Under the pieces are notes generated by a model. It made no database searches. It was not told the origin of the DNA and saw only the letters and a program-made list of their open reading frames with translations. A stretch of DNA of 64,000 bases, from positions 186,001-250,000 of the forward strand of contig OZ244249.1 in assembly GCA_965217135.1 (NCBI GenBank), read 5' to 3'. Source of the stretch: HXMU1420-2 sp017643305 (lineage in GTDB: Bacteria; Pseudomonadota; Alphaproteobacteria; Rhodobacterales; Rhodobacteraceae). Each line of letters opens with the position of its first letter. Positions within the stretch are counted from its first letter, which is position 1. The translations under genes were made by a program, and so were the position numbers. Below, piece by piece: positions 1 to 8,918 of the stretch.

Positions 1-1950
1 CTGGCAGAAAACGACCCGGCTAAAGTGGATCCGATGATTGAGATCGCGATCACCCCGAACCGTCCCGATGCGCTGGGCATCTATGGTATCGCGCGCGATT
101 TGGCCGCGCGGGGGCTGGGCGAACTGAAGACGCAGGCGCCGATGGCGGTATCCGGTCAGTTCCCGTGCCCTGTGGACGTGACGATTGACGAAGATACGCT
201 GGATGGCTGCCCGATGTTTGCGGGTCGCGTCATCCGCGGTGTGGAAAACGGCCCCAGCCCGCAATGGCTGCAGGATCGTCTGCGGGCCATCGGGCTGCGC
301 CCGATTTCCCGACTGGTCGATGTCACAAACTTCTTTACCTACGACCAGAACCGTCCGTTGCACGTGTTTGACGTGGATAAGATGCAGGGCGGTCTGCGTA
401 TTCACCGCGCCAAGGGTGGTGAAACCATCCGCGCGCTGGATGATAAGGATTATACGTTTGAGCCCGGCATGATGGTCATCTCGGATGACAATGAACCCGA
501 AAGCATTGCCGGGATCATGGGTGGCGATGCGTCGGGTTGTACCGAAGAGACCACCACCGTGTTTCTGGAAAGCGCGTTTTGGGACAACATCCAGATTGCC
601 CTGACCGGGCGCGCGTTGAAGATCAATTCGGACGCGCGGTACCGTTTCGAACGCGGGGTTGATCCCGAGTACACTGTTCCGGGGCTGGAAGCGGCCACGC
701 AGATGATCCTGGATCTGTGCGGTGGTGAACCCTCTGACGTTGTGATCGCGGGCGAGGTGCCCAACCATGCGCGCAGCTATACGCTGAAGCCCGAACGGGT
801 GCAAAGCCTGGTGGGCATGGAAATTCCCGAAAGTGAACAGCGCCAGACGCTGACGCGGCTGGGCTTCCGGCTGCAAGGCCACGAGGCGCACGTGCCGAGC
901 TGGCGTCCGGACGTGCAGGGCGAAGCCGATCTGGTCGAAGAGGTCGCTCGCATAGCATCACTGACCGGGCTGGTGGGCCGTCCACTACCACGTCTGACCG
1001 ATGGCGTGCCGCGCCCGGTTATGACCCCGATGCAACGGCGCGAACAGTTTGCCCGGCGCACCTGTGCGGCTCTGGGTTACAATGAATGTGTGTCTTACAC
1101 CTTCATTGATCGGACGTCTGCCAAGCTGTTTGGCGGCGGCACCGATGCAACGATGCTGGAAAACCCGATCTCTTCCGAGATGAGCCATATGCGCCCGGCT
1201 TTGCTGCCTGGCCTGCTGCTTGCTGCGGCCAAGAACCAGGCGCGGGGTTATATGGACCTGGCCTTGTTCGAGGTTGGCCCGGCCTTCCACGGAGGCGAGC
1301 CCGAAGAACAGCACCTGCAAGTCAGTGGCCTGCTCGTTGGGCGGACCGGCCCCAAGGATGTGCACGGTGCGGCGCGCCCCGTGGATGTGTATGACGTGAA
1401 AGCCGATGCCGAAGCGGTGCTCGCTTCAATGGGTGCGCCGGCAAAGGTACAGATTCTGCGCGGTGCGCGGGAATGGTGGCATCCGGGCCGCCACGGTATG
1501 ATTTGCCTTGGGCCAAAAAAGGTTCTGGGTGTCTTTGGGGAACTGCACCCCAAGGTGCTGGACGCTATGGACATCAAGGGACCGGCCATGGCCTTTACCC
1601 TGTGGCCTGCCGAAATTCCCCAGCCGCGCAAATCCGGTGCATCGCGGTCTGCGTTGAAGCTGCGCGATTTGCAGTCGGTCGAACGTGATTTCGCCTTTGT
1701 TGTGGATGCCGAGGTAGAGGCGCTGACGCTGGTCAATGCCGCAGCGGGGGCGGATAAAGCGCTGATCGAAGATGTGCGTGTGTTCGACGAATTTGTTGGC
1801 GGATCCGTGGGCGAAGACAAAAAATCTCTGGCCGTCACGGTCCGTTTGCAGCCCACTGATAAAACGCTGACCGATGAAGAGATCGAGGCCGTTTCAGCCA
1901 AGATTGTCGAAAAGGTGTCGAAGGCCACCGGTGGCGTTCTGCGGGGTTAG
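1..1950 (+). CDS. pheT: Phenylalanine--tRNA ligase beta subunit, 5'-truncated by window edge
   Basis: The frame is open from base 1 and ends with TAG at 1948-1950. Encodes the C-terminal ~649 residues of PheT, the beta chain of the cytoplasmic alpha2beta2 enzyme that charges tRNA-Phe. Visible parts are the B3/B4 editing region (SDARYRFERGVDPE, MGGDASG), the B5 domain, the catalytic-like core (NPISSEMSHMRPALLPGLL) and a C-terminal anticodon-binding FDX domain (VERDFAFVVD, near residue 560). Family proteins are about 800 residues, so roughly 150 N-terminal residues lie upstream of the window. pheS would be expected upstream but cannot be seen. Confidence 0.97.
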   Translation: MAENDPAKVDPMIEIAITPNRPDALGIYGIARDLAARGLGELKTQAPMAVSGQFPCPVDVTIDEDTLDGCPMFAGRVIRGVENGPSPQWLQDRLRAIGLRPISRLVDVTNFFTYDQNRPLHVFDVDKMQGGLRIHRAKGGETIRALDDKDYTFEPGMMVISDDNEPESIAGIMGGDASGCTEETTTVFLESAFWDNIQIALTGRALKINSDARYRFERGVDPEYTVPGLEAATQMILDLCGGEPSDVVIAGEVPNHARSYTLKPERVQSLVGMEIPESEQRQTLTRLGFRLQGHEAHVPSWRPDVQGEADLVEEVARIASLTGLVGRPLPRLTDGVPRPVMTPMQRREQFARRTCAALGYNECVSYTFIDRTSAKLFGGGTDATMLENPISSEMSHMRPALLPGLLLAAAKNQARGYMDLALFEVGPAFHGGEPEEQHLQVSGLLVGRTGPKDVHGAARPVDVYDVKADAEAVLASMGAPAKVQILRGAREWWHPGRHGMICLGPKKVLGVFGELHPKVLDAMDIKGPAMAFTLWPAEIPQPRKSGASRSALKLRDLQSVERDFAFVVDAEVEALTLVNAAAGADKALIEDVRVFDEFVGGSVGEDKKSLAVTVRLQPTDKTLTDEEIEAVSAKIVEKVSKATGGVLRG

Positions 1951-2148
1951 GACCCGAAGTGTTACGGCAAGTTATGCGCATGCTACCGGTCTGGATGCGC
2001 TAAGGCGCAGCAATTCGATGAGCGCTGAAAACGCCATCATCGGAAAGTTCGGGAACAGCACCTAAACAAAGGTAATCTTGTCTGTCCTGCGCAAACCGGT
2101 TCTCGTGTTGCCCGACTGATCGAGGTTTCACTCTCGTTCGGGACGGGT

Positions 2149-2175
2149 GCCGGGGCCAAGCATTTCCGCCCCGGC
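2149..2175. terminator. GC-rich hairpin between convergent genes
   Basis: GCCGGGGC and GCCCCGGC form a perfect 8-bp stem around an 11-nt loop, in the gap where pheT and the hydrolase gene converge. No T-run follows on either strand, so it is at best a weak or Rho-assisted terminator. Confidence 0.3.
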
Positions 2176-2181
2176 GATCGC

Positions 2182-3024
2182 TTAGATGATCGGGTTGGCA
2201 AGGGTCCCGATGCCTGAGATTTCCACTTCGACCCGGTCGCCGGGCTTCATGAACAGCTTGGGGTCGCGGAAGAAGCCAACGCCACTGGGCGTGCCGGTGG
2301 CGATCACGTCGCCGGGCAGCAGTTTGGTGACGATGGACAGGTAGGCGATCAATTCACTGATGTTGAACGCGAGGTCGGCAATTGACGTGGATTGCACCAC
2401 CTCACCGTTCAGGCGCGTTTCCATCGTCTGCGCGTCTGGCGCGGTCAGTTCGTCTGCCGTGACCAGCCATGGCCCCATGGAGCCGCTATCATCAAAGTTC
2501 TTGCCTGCCCAGAACTGGGACGTGTGCCGCTGGTAGTCGCGGATTGAGCCGTCGTTAAAGCAGCTGTACCCGCCCACATGGCTCATTGCGTCCTGTGGGG
2601 CGATATTGCGGCCGGGTTTGCCGATGATGACGGCCAATTCGCCTTCGTAATCGAACCAGTCTGACGCTTCGGGCCGGATCAGCGGCTGTTCGTGGCCCAC
2701 GACACTGGAGGGATACCGCGTGAAGATTGACGGCTTCGCCGGCTTGTCGCGCCCGGTTTCTTTGATGTGGGTCATGTAGTTCAACCCGATGCAGATGATC
2801 TTGTCTGGGTTTGGTACCGGGGACAGAAGCGTCACATCCGACATTGCGACTGGTGCGGAAGATTGTGTTGCCTCTGCGACGCCCTCCAGCGCCTCTGCCG
2901 CTATGGTAGCGCGCAGGTTCGGGTAGGTGGCCCGCCAATCCGCGTCGACGTCCAGGACGGTGTTGTCCTGTGCGATCCCGTATGAATGTGTCCCGTCTGC
3001 AAGAATGTAACTGCAAATTCGCAT
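2182..3024 (-). CDS. Fumarylacetoacetate hydrolase (FAH) family protein
   Basis: 280 residues, the usual size for short FAH-family enzymes, which hydrolyse or hydrate the C-C bond of diketo acids such as fumarylpyruvate or 2-hydroxymuconate-type products. The FAH core starts near residue 75 (DKIICIGLNY). Metal-ligand acidic residues are in FDYEGELAVIIGK (ExE, about 125-137), and the conserved late loops are present (GDVIATGTPSGVG, PGDRVEVEISGIG). Lies downstream of the extradiol dioxygenase on the same strand but has its own operator-like palindrome 77 bp upstream of its start. Likely acts on the ring-cleavage product. Exact substrate unknown. Confidence 0.85.
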   Translation of the reverse strand: MRICSYILADGTHSYGIAQDNTVLDVDADWRATYPNLRATIAAEALEGVAEATQSSAPVAMSDVTLLSPVPNPDKIICIGLNYMTHIKETGRDKPAKPSIFTRYPSSVVGHEQPLIRPEASDWFDYEGELAVIIGKPGRNIAPQDAMSHVGGYSCFNDGSIRDYQRHTSQFWAGKNFDDSGSMGPWLVTADELTAPDAQTMETRLNGEVVQSTSIADLAFNISELIAYLSIVTKLLPGDVIATGTPSGVGFFRDPKLFMKPGDRVEVEISGIGTLANPII

Positions 3025-3100
3025 GTATCGCGTCCTGAATGGATACCGTTTTCGGGCTGATACCCCAGACGGACAGGTGGGGCCGTCATGTTATGTGGGC

Positions 3101-3117
3101 TGTCCGTAAGGCGGACA
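3101..3117. promoter_or_regulatory. Palindromic operator-like site 1 (TGTCCG-N5-CGGACA)
   Basis: Perfect inverted repeat TGTCCG TAAGG CGGACA, 77 bp upstream of the FAH-family gene. The same palindrome recurs at 4206-4222 and 6859-6875, next to the other transcription units of this cluster. The IclR protein encoded at 4312-5091 is the obvious candidate to bind it; that assignment is inference. Confidence 0.6.
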
Positions 3118-3140
3118 ACCCGCAGCGGGGGCGGCGCTAG

Positions 3141-4118
3141 TCAGGTTTTTTGTACCACACTGTCCAGCCACGCGCAGTTCGGCACAGGGTCTGCCGCGCG
3201 CAAGCCATGGCTGGCGGCATCCATGCGCATTTCCCGCAAACGCAGACGGCCTGGATCATCCTCGGGCAAATACAAGCGTTCGTGGCCCCAATAGCTGGGC
3301 CCGACGGTGGTTTCGTGTGGTTCCCATGTTTCAGGGTCAATCACCCGCGCGCCCCAGCCGTATTCGACAAAGAAGCCCGATGGCGTGGTGGCGTAAAAGC
3401 TCATCATATGATCGTTGGAGTGGCGGCCCAGACCAAATGCCACGTTCTCTTGGGTCATGGCGATGTCGCAGCCCTGTCCGACATCATCGAGCGATTGCAA
3501 TTCCACCATGAAATGGTGGAACCCGCGCCGCCCAGATCCGACCATGGCAAAGCTGTGATGCCGTCCGTTCACATGGAAGAAATAGAGTTGGTAGGGCTGC
3601 ATCCCGTAATCAGTGACGTTGAAGCCCAGCAGATCGCGGTAAAACGGCAACAAGCGCCCGGCATCTTTCACATGCAGCACGGCATGGCCCATACCCAGCG
3701 TGCCGGTCTTAAACCCAGAAATCGGACGGCCCGGCACAAAGGGATCACTCGTTATCTCGGGATTGCAGAAAACTTCCAGGTGGTTGCCATCGGGGTCGTT
3801 AAAGGAAATCAGCTGCCCGACCAGTCGCTGATCGGCCAGCGTGGCCTTTTCCAGCGTCACGGCGGTGCCCGCGTTTTCAAGACGGGAGGCAATATCGTCC
3901 AGGTCATCTGGCGTGTCGACCTCCCACCCCATGAAGTCCAGGCCTTCTTCACCTGCGTCTGTGACCAGCAGCCGCTGTTTTCGGTCGTCCATCCGGAATG
4001 CGCTGGACCCTGCGCCGCGATCCACCTGCTGCATGCCCAGAAGGCCGGTTGCAAACCCGTTCCAGTCTTCGGTCTTTGAAGACCGAACACCGATGTAGCC
4101 CAGTGAATTGATACCCAT
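3141..4118 (-). CDS. Two-domain (type I, VOC) extradiol ring-cleavage dioxygenase
   Basis: 325 residues from the ATG at 4118, chosen because GGAGGAC sits just upstream; the longer open frame to 4406 runs through the regulatory region. Two vicinal-oxygen-chelate domains, as in BphC-type 2,3-dihydroxybiphenyl or catechol 2,3-dioxygenases, which use Fe(II) to cleave catechols meta to the hydroxyls. The C-terminal domain keeps the facial triad: His in GMGHAVLHV, His in GFHHFMVEL and Glu in FFVEYGWG. It also keeps second-sphere residues (RHHSFAM, GRHSNDHMMSFY). Divergent from the IclR gene. Substrate not determinable. Confidence 0.87.
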   Translation of the reverse strand: MGINSLGYIGVRSSKTEDWNGFATGLLGMQQVDRGAGSSAFRMDDRKQRLLVTDAGEEGLDFMGWEVDTPDDLDDIASRLENAGTAVTLEKATLADQRLVGQLISFNDPDGNHLEVFCNPEITSDPFVPGRPISGFKTGTLGMGHAVLHVKDAGRLLPFYRDLLGFNVTDYGMQPYQLYFFHVNGRHHSFAMVGSGRRGFHHFMVELQSLDDVGQGCDIAMTQENVAFGLGRHSNDHMMSFYATTPSGFFVEYGWGARVIDPETWEPHETTVGPSYWGHERLYLPEDDPGRLRLREMRMDAASHGLRAADPVPNCAWLDSVVQKT

Positions 4119-4205
4119 GCGACGTCCTCCATCCCGCGCAGGCCGATACGACCACATTACCGTAGTATCGCGGACTTGTCCCTGTTTCCCAAATCGGTGT
4201 TCATC

Positions 4206-4222
4206 TGTCCACCAAGCGGACA
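4206..4222. promoter_or_regulatory. Palindromic operator-like site 2
   Basis: TGTCCA CCAAG CGGACA, matching site 1 in 11 of 12 arm positions. Lies in the divergent gap, 88 bp upstream of the dioxygenase start and 90 bp upstream of the IclR start, a position suited to autoregulation and control of the catabolic gene. Confidence 0.58.
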
Positions 4223-4311
4223 TACGCAAATTTATGAATGCCATTGGGCTCTGGTTGACCGCTTCTGACCGTGGTGTCAGGATCAAGACCCACCTGATCT
4301 GATGGGAAAAT

Positions 4312-5091
4312 GTGATGTCTGGGTTTGGATCGGTCCGGTCTCTGGAACGTGGGCTTCGGGTGCTGCAGGTTGTGAACCAGCGGGGCGGACTTAAGGCAGC
4401 TGACATAGCTACCGCGACAAAGGTCCCGCGTCCGACCGTTTACAGGCTTCTGGAAACCCTGGAAAATCTCGGATTTGTCGTGCGTGACCACACGAACGAC
4501 AAATGGCGCCCGACCCGCTACACGAAATCGCTGAGCTCCGGGTTTCGTGACGAAGACTGGGTCAGCCAGTGCGCGGTGCCGGAAATGGTGCAGCTGGGTC
4601 GGGAAATACTCTGGCCGCTCGATCTGGTGACGTTCAACGACTACGAAATGGAGGTGCGCGAATCGACCCATGCGATGAGCCCATATTCCATTGACCACGG
4701 CATGGTGGGGCTGAAACTTCCAATATTGGAGACCTCCGGGGGGCGGGCCTATCTGGCGTTTTCATCGCCCGAGGAACGGGAACAGACGCTGCAGGGGCTG
4801 GAACGCAAACATTCCCTGCAACGTCCGATCATGCTGGCAGACGGGCCGCTGGACTTTGTTCTGGACCAGGTGACCGAGCTGGGTGTTGGGTTTCGCAAGG
4901 AAGGGTTTCGCAGCGCGACCAAAAGCATTTCTGCGCCGATTTATAACGGGTCACGCGTTGTGGCTTGCCTGACGTTGATCTGGACCGGCAGTGCGCTGTC
5001 CTTCGACCGTGCACTGGATATGTACCGGGACAAGCTGCTGCACACGGTGGATCGCATTTCGCAGGAAATGGCGCGGGCAGAGGACATCTAG
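4312..5091 (+). CDS. IclR-family transcriptional regulator
   Basis: 259 residues. N-terminal winged helix (RSLERGLRVLQVV, then ATKVPRPTVYRLLETLENLGFV, about 10-56) followed by an IclR effector-binding domain. Begins GTG-ATG at 4312/4315; either codon could start translation. IclR proteins bind small aromatic or keto-acid effectors and control catabolic operons. Its position between dioxygenase and monooxygenase genes, with repeated 17-bp palindromes around it, makes it the likely regulator of the cluster. The effector cannot be read from sequence. Confidence 0.88.
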   Translation: MMSGFGSVRSLERGLRVLQVVNQRGGLKAADIATATKVPRPTVYRLLETLENLGFVVRDHTNDKWRPTRYTKSLSSGFRDEDWVSQCAVPEMVQLGREILWPLDLVTFNDYEMEVRESTHAMSPYSIDHGMVGLKLPILETSGGRAYLAFSSPEEREQTLQGLERKHSLQRPIMLADGPLDFVLDQVTELGVGFRKEGFRSATKSISAPIYNGSRVVACLTLIWTGSALSFDRALDMYRDKLLHTVDRISQEMARAEDI

Positions 5092-5147
5092 GTGTCACCG
5101 CGCAATGAGTAATCGCAGTCCGGGTGTGCGGGTGTCTCTGGCGTCGC

Positions 5148-6719
5148 TTAAGCTAGCGCGCCTTCGTATTTGGCGATGGACGCTTTCAGATCTTCAGGGA
5201 AAAAGGCCGCCGCACAGTAGCGGTCTGGCCGGATCAGCAGGATCTGATCGCGGTGTGTGAGGAAGGGCCGGGCGGCGATTGGGTCGGTTGGCGTGAGAGC
5301 GGACACATCCTTGCCTGTGAAATCCAGAACCAAGTGCGCCAGCGGTAGGCCCGCCAGGTGGGTCTGTGTCAGGGATTGCAATGCGGCCGCGGCGTCCGGA
5401 CCTTGTCCGACCAATGCGAAGCCAGCTTCAAGGTGTTCATCCAACCGGGACTGTTCGCCATTTGCCATTACATCAGGTTGCGGCACCATTTCGCCGACCA
5501 GTGATGCATCGTAGATCGGTGCGTCGAGATCCAGGAACAGGCCGGTGTCATATCGGGGTTTCGGTTTAAACCGCATCTGGATCAGGTAGTCGCGCACCTT
5601 GGGAAACGGATCCAATGCCTCTAGCAGGAGGTCGCGGAAGATCAATTGGTCCCGCCCGGCGGGCATGACGATGCTGCCCATGGCAACGGCCAGTTGGATC
5701 ATGTCCCAGGCCGGATTGCGACGTTCGTTTTCGTAGCTGTCCAGAATAGCAGGGTTCGCACCTGACAGGACGTGCGCTGCGACCTTCCACGCCACGTTAT
5801 GCGCATCGCGCAGCCCGGCATTCATGCCCTGCCCTGCAAAAGGCGGGGTGAGGTGCGCAGCGTCGCCCATCAGGATAATCCGCTCTGATCGGAACTGTTC
5901 CGCCATGCGGGCGTGGAACGTGTAGACCGTCTTGCGCAGGATATCTTCGGGCCGCCACGGGCGTCGCGGCGCGAGCAGGTCTTTTAATACTGCATCTTCC
6001 AGCATCGTCTCCCCAGCTTCGCCCGGCAGTAGCATAAATTCGTACCGCCGCCCGCCATTTGGTGCGGGAATGCTGACCTGGGGCCGGGTCGAGGAACAGA
6101 AGAACTTGGAAACCCGGCTGTCGTCGGGATCGTTCGACGTGTCGACAACAATCCAGTCTTCTTCATAGGTGTTGCCGGACATCGGGATGCCCAGACGTTC
6201 TCGGATCGGGCTACGCCCGCCGTCACAGGCGAGAACCCATTGCGTGCGAATCTTGTGTTCGCTTCCGTCAGGTTGCTGGACTGTGACGGTTGCGTGGCCG
6301 TCAGTCTGTTCGATATCCAACACGTCGCTGCCAAACCGCAGAGCACCCGGTGCAAGCTGCTCCACCCGGTCGCGCAGGGCCTGTTCCAGCTCGGGCTGGA
6401 AGATGTACTGCCGTTTGGCGAACCCGAAATTGCGCGGGCCGCGCCCGGTTTCGGCAAAGCAATTCCCATCATCGTCGTAATAGCGGGCCCCGTCGCCTTC
6501 CATCGGGGTGGCGAGATAGGTTTTGTCCAGACCAAAGGTCTGCAATGTGCGCGCGCCCTCATCGTCCAGAAGAATCGCGCGTGGAAGGTTCATCGGGCCC
6601 CGGTCCCGCTCAAGAAGAATGAAGTCAACGCCGTAGACGGCCAGCAGGCACGCCGTGGTCATACCGGTCGGACCGGCACCAACGATCACAACGGGAATGG
6701 CTTTCGGGTAGGCGGCCAT
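5148..6719 (-). CDS. FAD-dependent aromatic monooxygenase (MhpA-like)
   Basis: 523 residues. N-terminal Rossmann dinucleotide motif GAGPTG (residues 14-19), an internal DG loop (ACDGGRSPIRERLG) and the second FAD motif ILMGDAAHLTPPFAGQGMN, the hallmarks of single-component flavoprotein hydroxylases using NAD(P)H and O2. Best general match is the 3-(3-hydroxyphenyl)propionate hydroxylase type, but resorcinol- or hydroxybenzoate-type substrates are equally possible. It would make the dihydroxylated ring opened by the dioxygenase at 3141-4118. Divergent from the CoA-transferase genes across an operator-bearing gap. Confidence 0.87.
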   Translation of the reverse strand: MAAYPKAIPVVIVGAGPTGMTTACLLAVYGVDFILLERDRGPMNLPRAILLDDEGARTLQTFGLDKTYLATPMEGDGARYYDDDGNCFAETGRGPRNFGFAKRQYIFQPELEQALRDRVEQLAPGALRFGSDVLDIEQTDGHATVTVQQPDGSEHKIRTQWVLACDGGRSPIRERLGIPMSGNTYEEDWIVVDTSNDPDDSRVSKFFCSSTRPQVSIPAPNGGRRYEFMLLPGEAGETMLEDAVLKDLLAPRRPWRPEDILRKTVYTFHARMAEQFRSERIILMGDAAHLTPPFAGQGMNAGLRDAHNVAWKVAAHVLSGANPAILDSYENERRNPAWDMIQLAVAMGSIVMPAGRDQLIFRDLLLEALDPFPKVRDYLIQMRFKPKPRYDTGLFLDLDAPIYDASLVGEMVPQPDVMANGEQSRLDEHLEAGFALVGQGPDAAAALQSLTQTHLAGLPLAHLVLDFTGKDVSALTPTDPIAARPFLTHRDQILLIRPDRYCAAAFFPEDLKASIAKYEGALA

Positions 6720-6858
6720 TGAATGTGCCTCTTGGTATTTGGAGTGTGGGCTTGGTTCGTTTCATTGCACCATTCGATCGGTCAGCCAACCAACGCGCAG
6801 ATTTGTTCACACAGTGGACGGATCGGAAGAACTATATATGTCCGCTTTGTGAAAGTTA

Positions 6859-6875
6859 TGTCCGTATGTCGGACT
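6859..6875. promoter_or_regulatory. Palindromic operator-like site 3 with extra half-site
   Basis: TGTCCG TATGT CGGACT, one mismatch from site 1, in the divergent gap 90 bp upstream of the CoA-transferase start. A further half-site TGTCCG lies at 6839-6844, exactly 20 bp to the left, so two bound dimers could sit close together. Confidence 0.58.
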
Positions 6876-6964
6876 TTTTGTCGAAAAACGGCTGGCCGAC
6901 GGCTTCCCTTTGGCAGCGGCTTAACGGAAAGTGACCGCAACGCCGAAACAGGGAGAAGAGCCGC

Positions 6965-7672
6965 ATGGACAAGACCGTGTCAACGCTGGCTGATGCCGTA
7001 GCAGACATACACGATGGGGCCACTGTCATGATCGGAGGTTTCGGCGGTTCTGGTGCGCCGATTGAGCTGATCCATGCCTTGATCGACAACAAGCCAATGG
7101 GCCTGACCGTGATCAACAACAATGCGGGCAACGGGCACGTCGGCATCGCCGCGATGATCGAAAACGGTCTGGTGGCCAAGATGATCTGTTCGTTCCCGCG
7201 GTCGTCCAACCCCGTGGCCTTCACTGAAGCCTACAATGCCGGCAAGGTCGCCCTAGAAGTTGTGCCACAGGGCACGCTGGTCGAACGCATTCGTGCAGCC
7301 GGGGCCGGGATCCCCGCGTTTTATACCGCGACAAGCTATGGGACCGAATTGGCCGAGGGCAAACCGGTGGAAGAATTCGACGGCAAATATTATGTGCGCG
7401 AACGCTGGCTGAAGGCCGATTTCGCGCTGATCAAGGCGCAGCAGGGCGACACGTTCGGCAACCTGACCTACCGCATGGCAGGCCGCAACTTTAATCCCAT
7501 TATGGCTATGGCGGCGACAAGGACCATCGCGCAGGTGAGCGCGTTTGTAGAACCGGGTACGATTGACCCCGAACATGTGATAACGCCGGGTATTTTCGTC
7601 GACACGATGGTCGAGGTTCCGAACCCGGCCCAGGAAGAAACTCTCATCCGTGACGGAGTGGTCTACCCATGA
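6965..7672 (+). CDS. 3-oxoacid (3-oxoadipate-type) CoA-transferase subunit A
   Basis: 235 residues with the family-I CoA-transferase glycine loop GGFGGSG (residues 24-30) and the conserved NNNAGNGHVGIAAMI segment. Works with the following gene to move CoA from succinyl-CoA to a 3-oxoacid. Preceded by AGGGAGAAGAG as Shine-Dalgarno. Stop and next start overlap (ATGA). Similarity is to PcaI/ScoA-like subunits; the two cannot be separated by eye, so no symbol is given. Confidence 0.9.
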   Translation: MDKTVSTLADAVADIHDGATVMIGGFGGSGAPIELIHALIDNKPMGLTVINNNAGNGHVGIAAMIENGLVAKMICSFPRSSNPVAFTEAYNAGKVALEVVPQGTLVERIRAAGAGIPAFYTATSYGTELAEGKPVEEFDGKYYVRERWLKADFALIKAQQGDTFGNLTYRMAGRNFNPIMAMAATRTIAQVSAFVEPGTIDPEHVITPGIFVDTMVEVPNPAQEETLIRDGVVYP

Positions 7673-8355
7673 GCACGATCGACACTATCAAACTTTCCAA
7701 TGCCCGCATTGCTTGGCGTGCCGCGCAGGATATCGAAGACGGCGCTTATGTGAACCTGGGCATCGGGTTTCCCGAAATGGTGGCGCAATACACTGTTGAA
7801 GGGCGTACACCGGTTTTTCACACCGAAAATGGCGTACTGGGCTTTGGCCCGGCTCCGGCCAAAGGCGATGAGGACTGGGACCTGATAAATGCCGGTAAAA
7901 AGGCGATCACGCTTAAGCCTGGCGCTGCATTTTTTCACCATGCCGATAGCTTTGCCATGGTGCGTGGCGGCCATCTAGATGTTGCCATCCTAGGGGCGTT
8001 CCAGATTGCGGAAAACGGTGATTTGGCTAACTGGTCGGTCGGCAAGGGTGCAATCCCCGCGGTGGGCGGGGCCATGGACCTGGTTCAAAGTGCCAAGCGC
8101 GTGGCCGTTGTGACGGATCACGTTACTAAGAAAGGTCAGCCGAAGCTGGTGCAGAGGTGTTCCATGCCGTTGACGGGTGTGGCCTGCGTGACCCGCATCT
8201 ACACGTCGCTGGCTGTGGTCGACGTAGAGGGCGGGCGATTCTTGCTGCGGGAAAAGTTGCCGGAAATCTCTTTTGACGACCTGCAGGCACTGACCGGGGC
8301 GGAACTTATAACGCAGGGGGATGTAGCGGATCTGGTGGTACCGGATCTCGACTGA
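7669..8355 (+). CDS. 3-oxoacid (3-oxoadipate-type) CoA-transferase subunit B
   Basis: 228 residues. The catalytic glutamate is Glu53 in HTENGVLGFG, the residue that carries the CoA thioester in this family. Overlaps subunit A by four bases, so the two are translationally coupled. The partner of a 3-oxoadipate route would be ortho-cleavage genes, which are not present nearby; the cluster instead has an extradiol enzyme. Confidence 0.9.
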   Translation: MSTIDTIKLSNARIAWRAAQDIEDGAYVNLGIGFPEMVAQYTVEGRTPVFHTENGVLGFGPAPAKGDEDWDLINAGKKAITLKPGAAFFHHADSFAMVRGGHLDVAILGAFQIAENGDLANWSVGKGAIPAVGGAMDLVQSAKRVAVVTDHVTKKGQPKLVQRCSMPLTGVACVTRIYTSLAVVDVEGGRFLLREKLPEISFDDLQALTGAELITQGDVADLVVPDLD

Positions 8356-8403
8356 TTGCGATTAGTTGGGACTTCGCTTTGATCCGTACGGTCTGGCCTG
8401 AAA

Positions 8404-8910
8404 GTGTCATCAGACACCGCACCTGAGGCCCGCACCCGTATTTTGATCCTGAATGGCCCGAACCTGAACCTTTTGGGGGAACGTGAGCCGGAAATTTAAG
8501 GCTCCACTAGGTTGAACTCGATCCAAGCGTCCTGCTCGGACCTGGCAGGGGTCTTGGGGATTGAATTGGAATTTCACCAGCCCAACCACGAAGGTGACCT
8601 GATCGACATTATTCAGCGAGAGCGAAAAAATTCTGACGCGCTGGACATCAACCCGGCGGGTCTGTCGTTTCATTCCAGACTGCTGCTAGATGCGTTTTGG
8701 CTGTTTCCAGGACCGATCATCGAACTGAATCTCAGCAATACCCACGACCGTGACGAACAACACTGTCGTTCCATCATGTCCGGCGCAGTCACGGCGGTGG
8801 TCTGTGGGCTGGGGCCTTATGGTTATGTTATGGCGCTGCTGTCCGCGGCGCGTCTGGTCACGGACCTGCCCGATAGCCTGCCTGCGGCGTTGCAGATCGG
8901 TCCGGTCTGA
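8404..8910 (+). pseudogene. aroQ: Dead type II 3-dehydroquinate dehydratase
   Basis: A GTG at 8404 opens a frame with the family signature ILILNGPNLNLLGEREPE, then an in-frame TAA at 8497-8499 exactly where the catalytic tyrosine (EPE-x-Y-G) belongs. The same frame continues unbroken to 8910 with recognisable DHQase sequence (FHQPNHEGDLIDIIQ, INPAG, LSNTHDRDE). Against the M. tuberculosis enzyme, the catalytic His101 position is Asn (ELNLSN) and the His81 position is Phe. Three active-site losses argue for an old pseudogene rather than a base-calling error. Lies 48 bp after the CoA-transferase. Confidence 0.82.
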
Positions 8911-8918
8911 CCGCAGCC

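Noticed and set aside
8497..8499. Recoding of the dehydroquinase stop
   Set aside because: The codon is TAA, for which no recoding is known here, and other catalytic residues are also lost.
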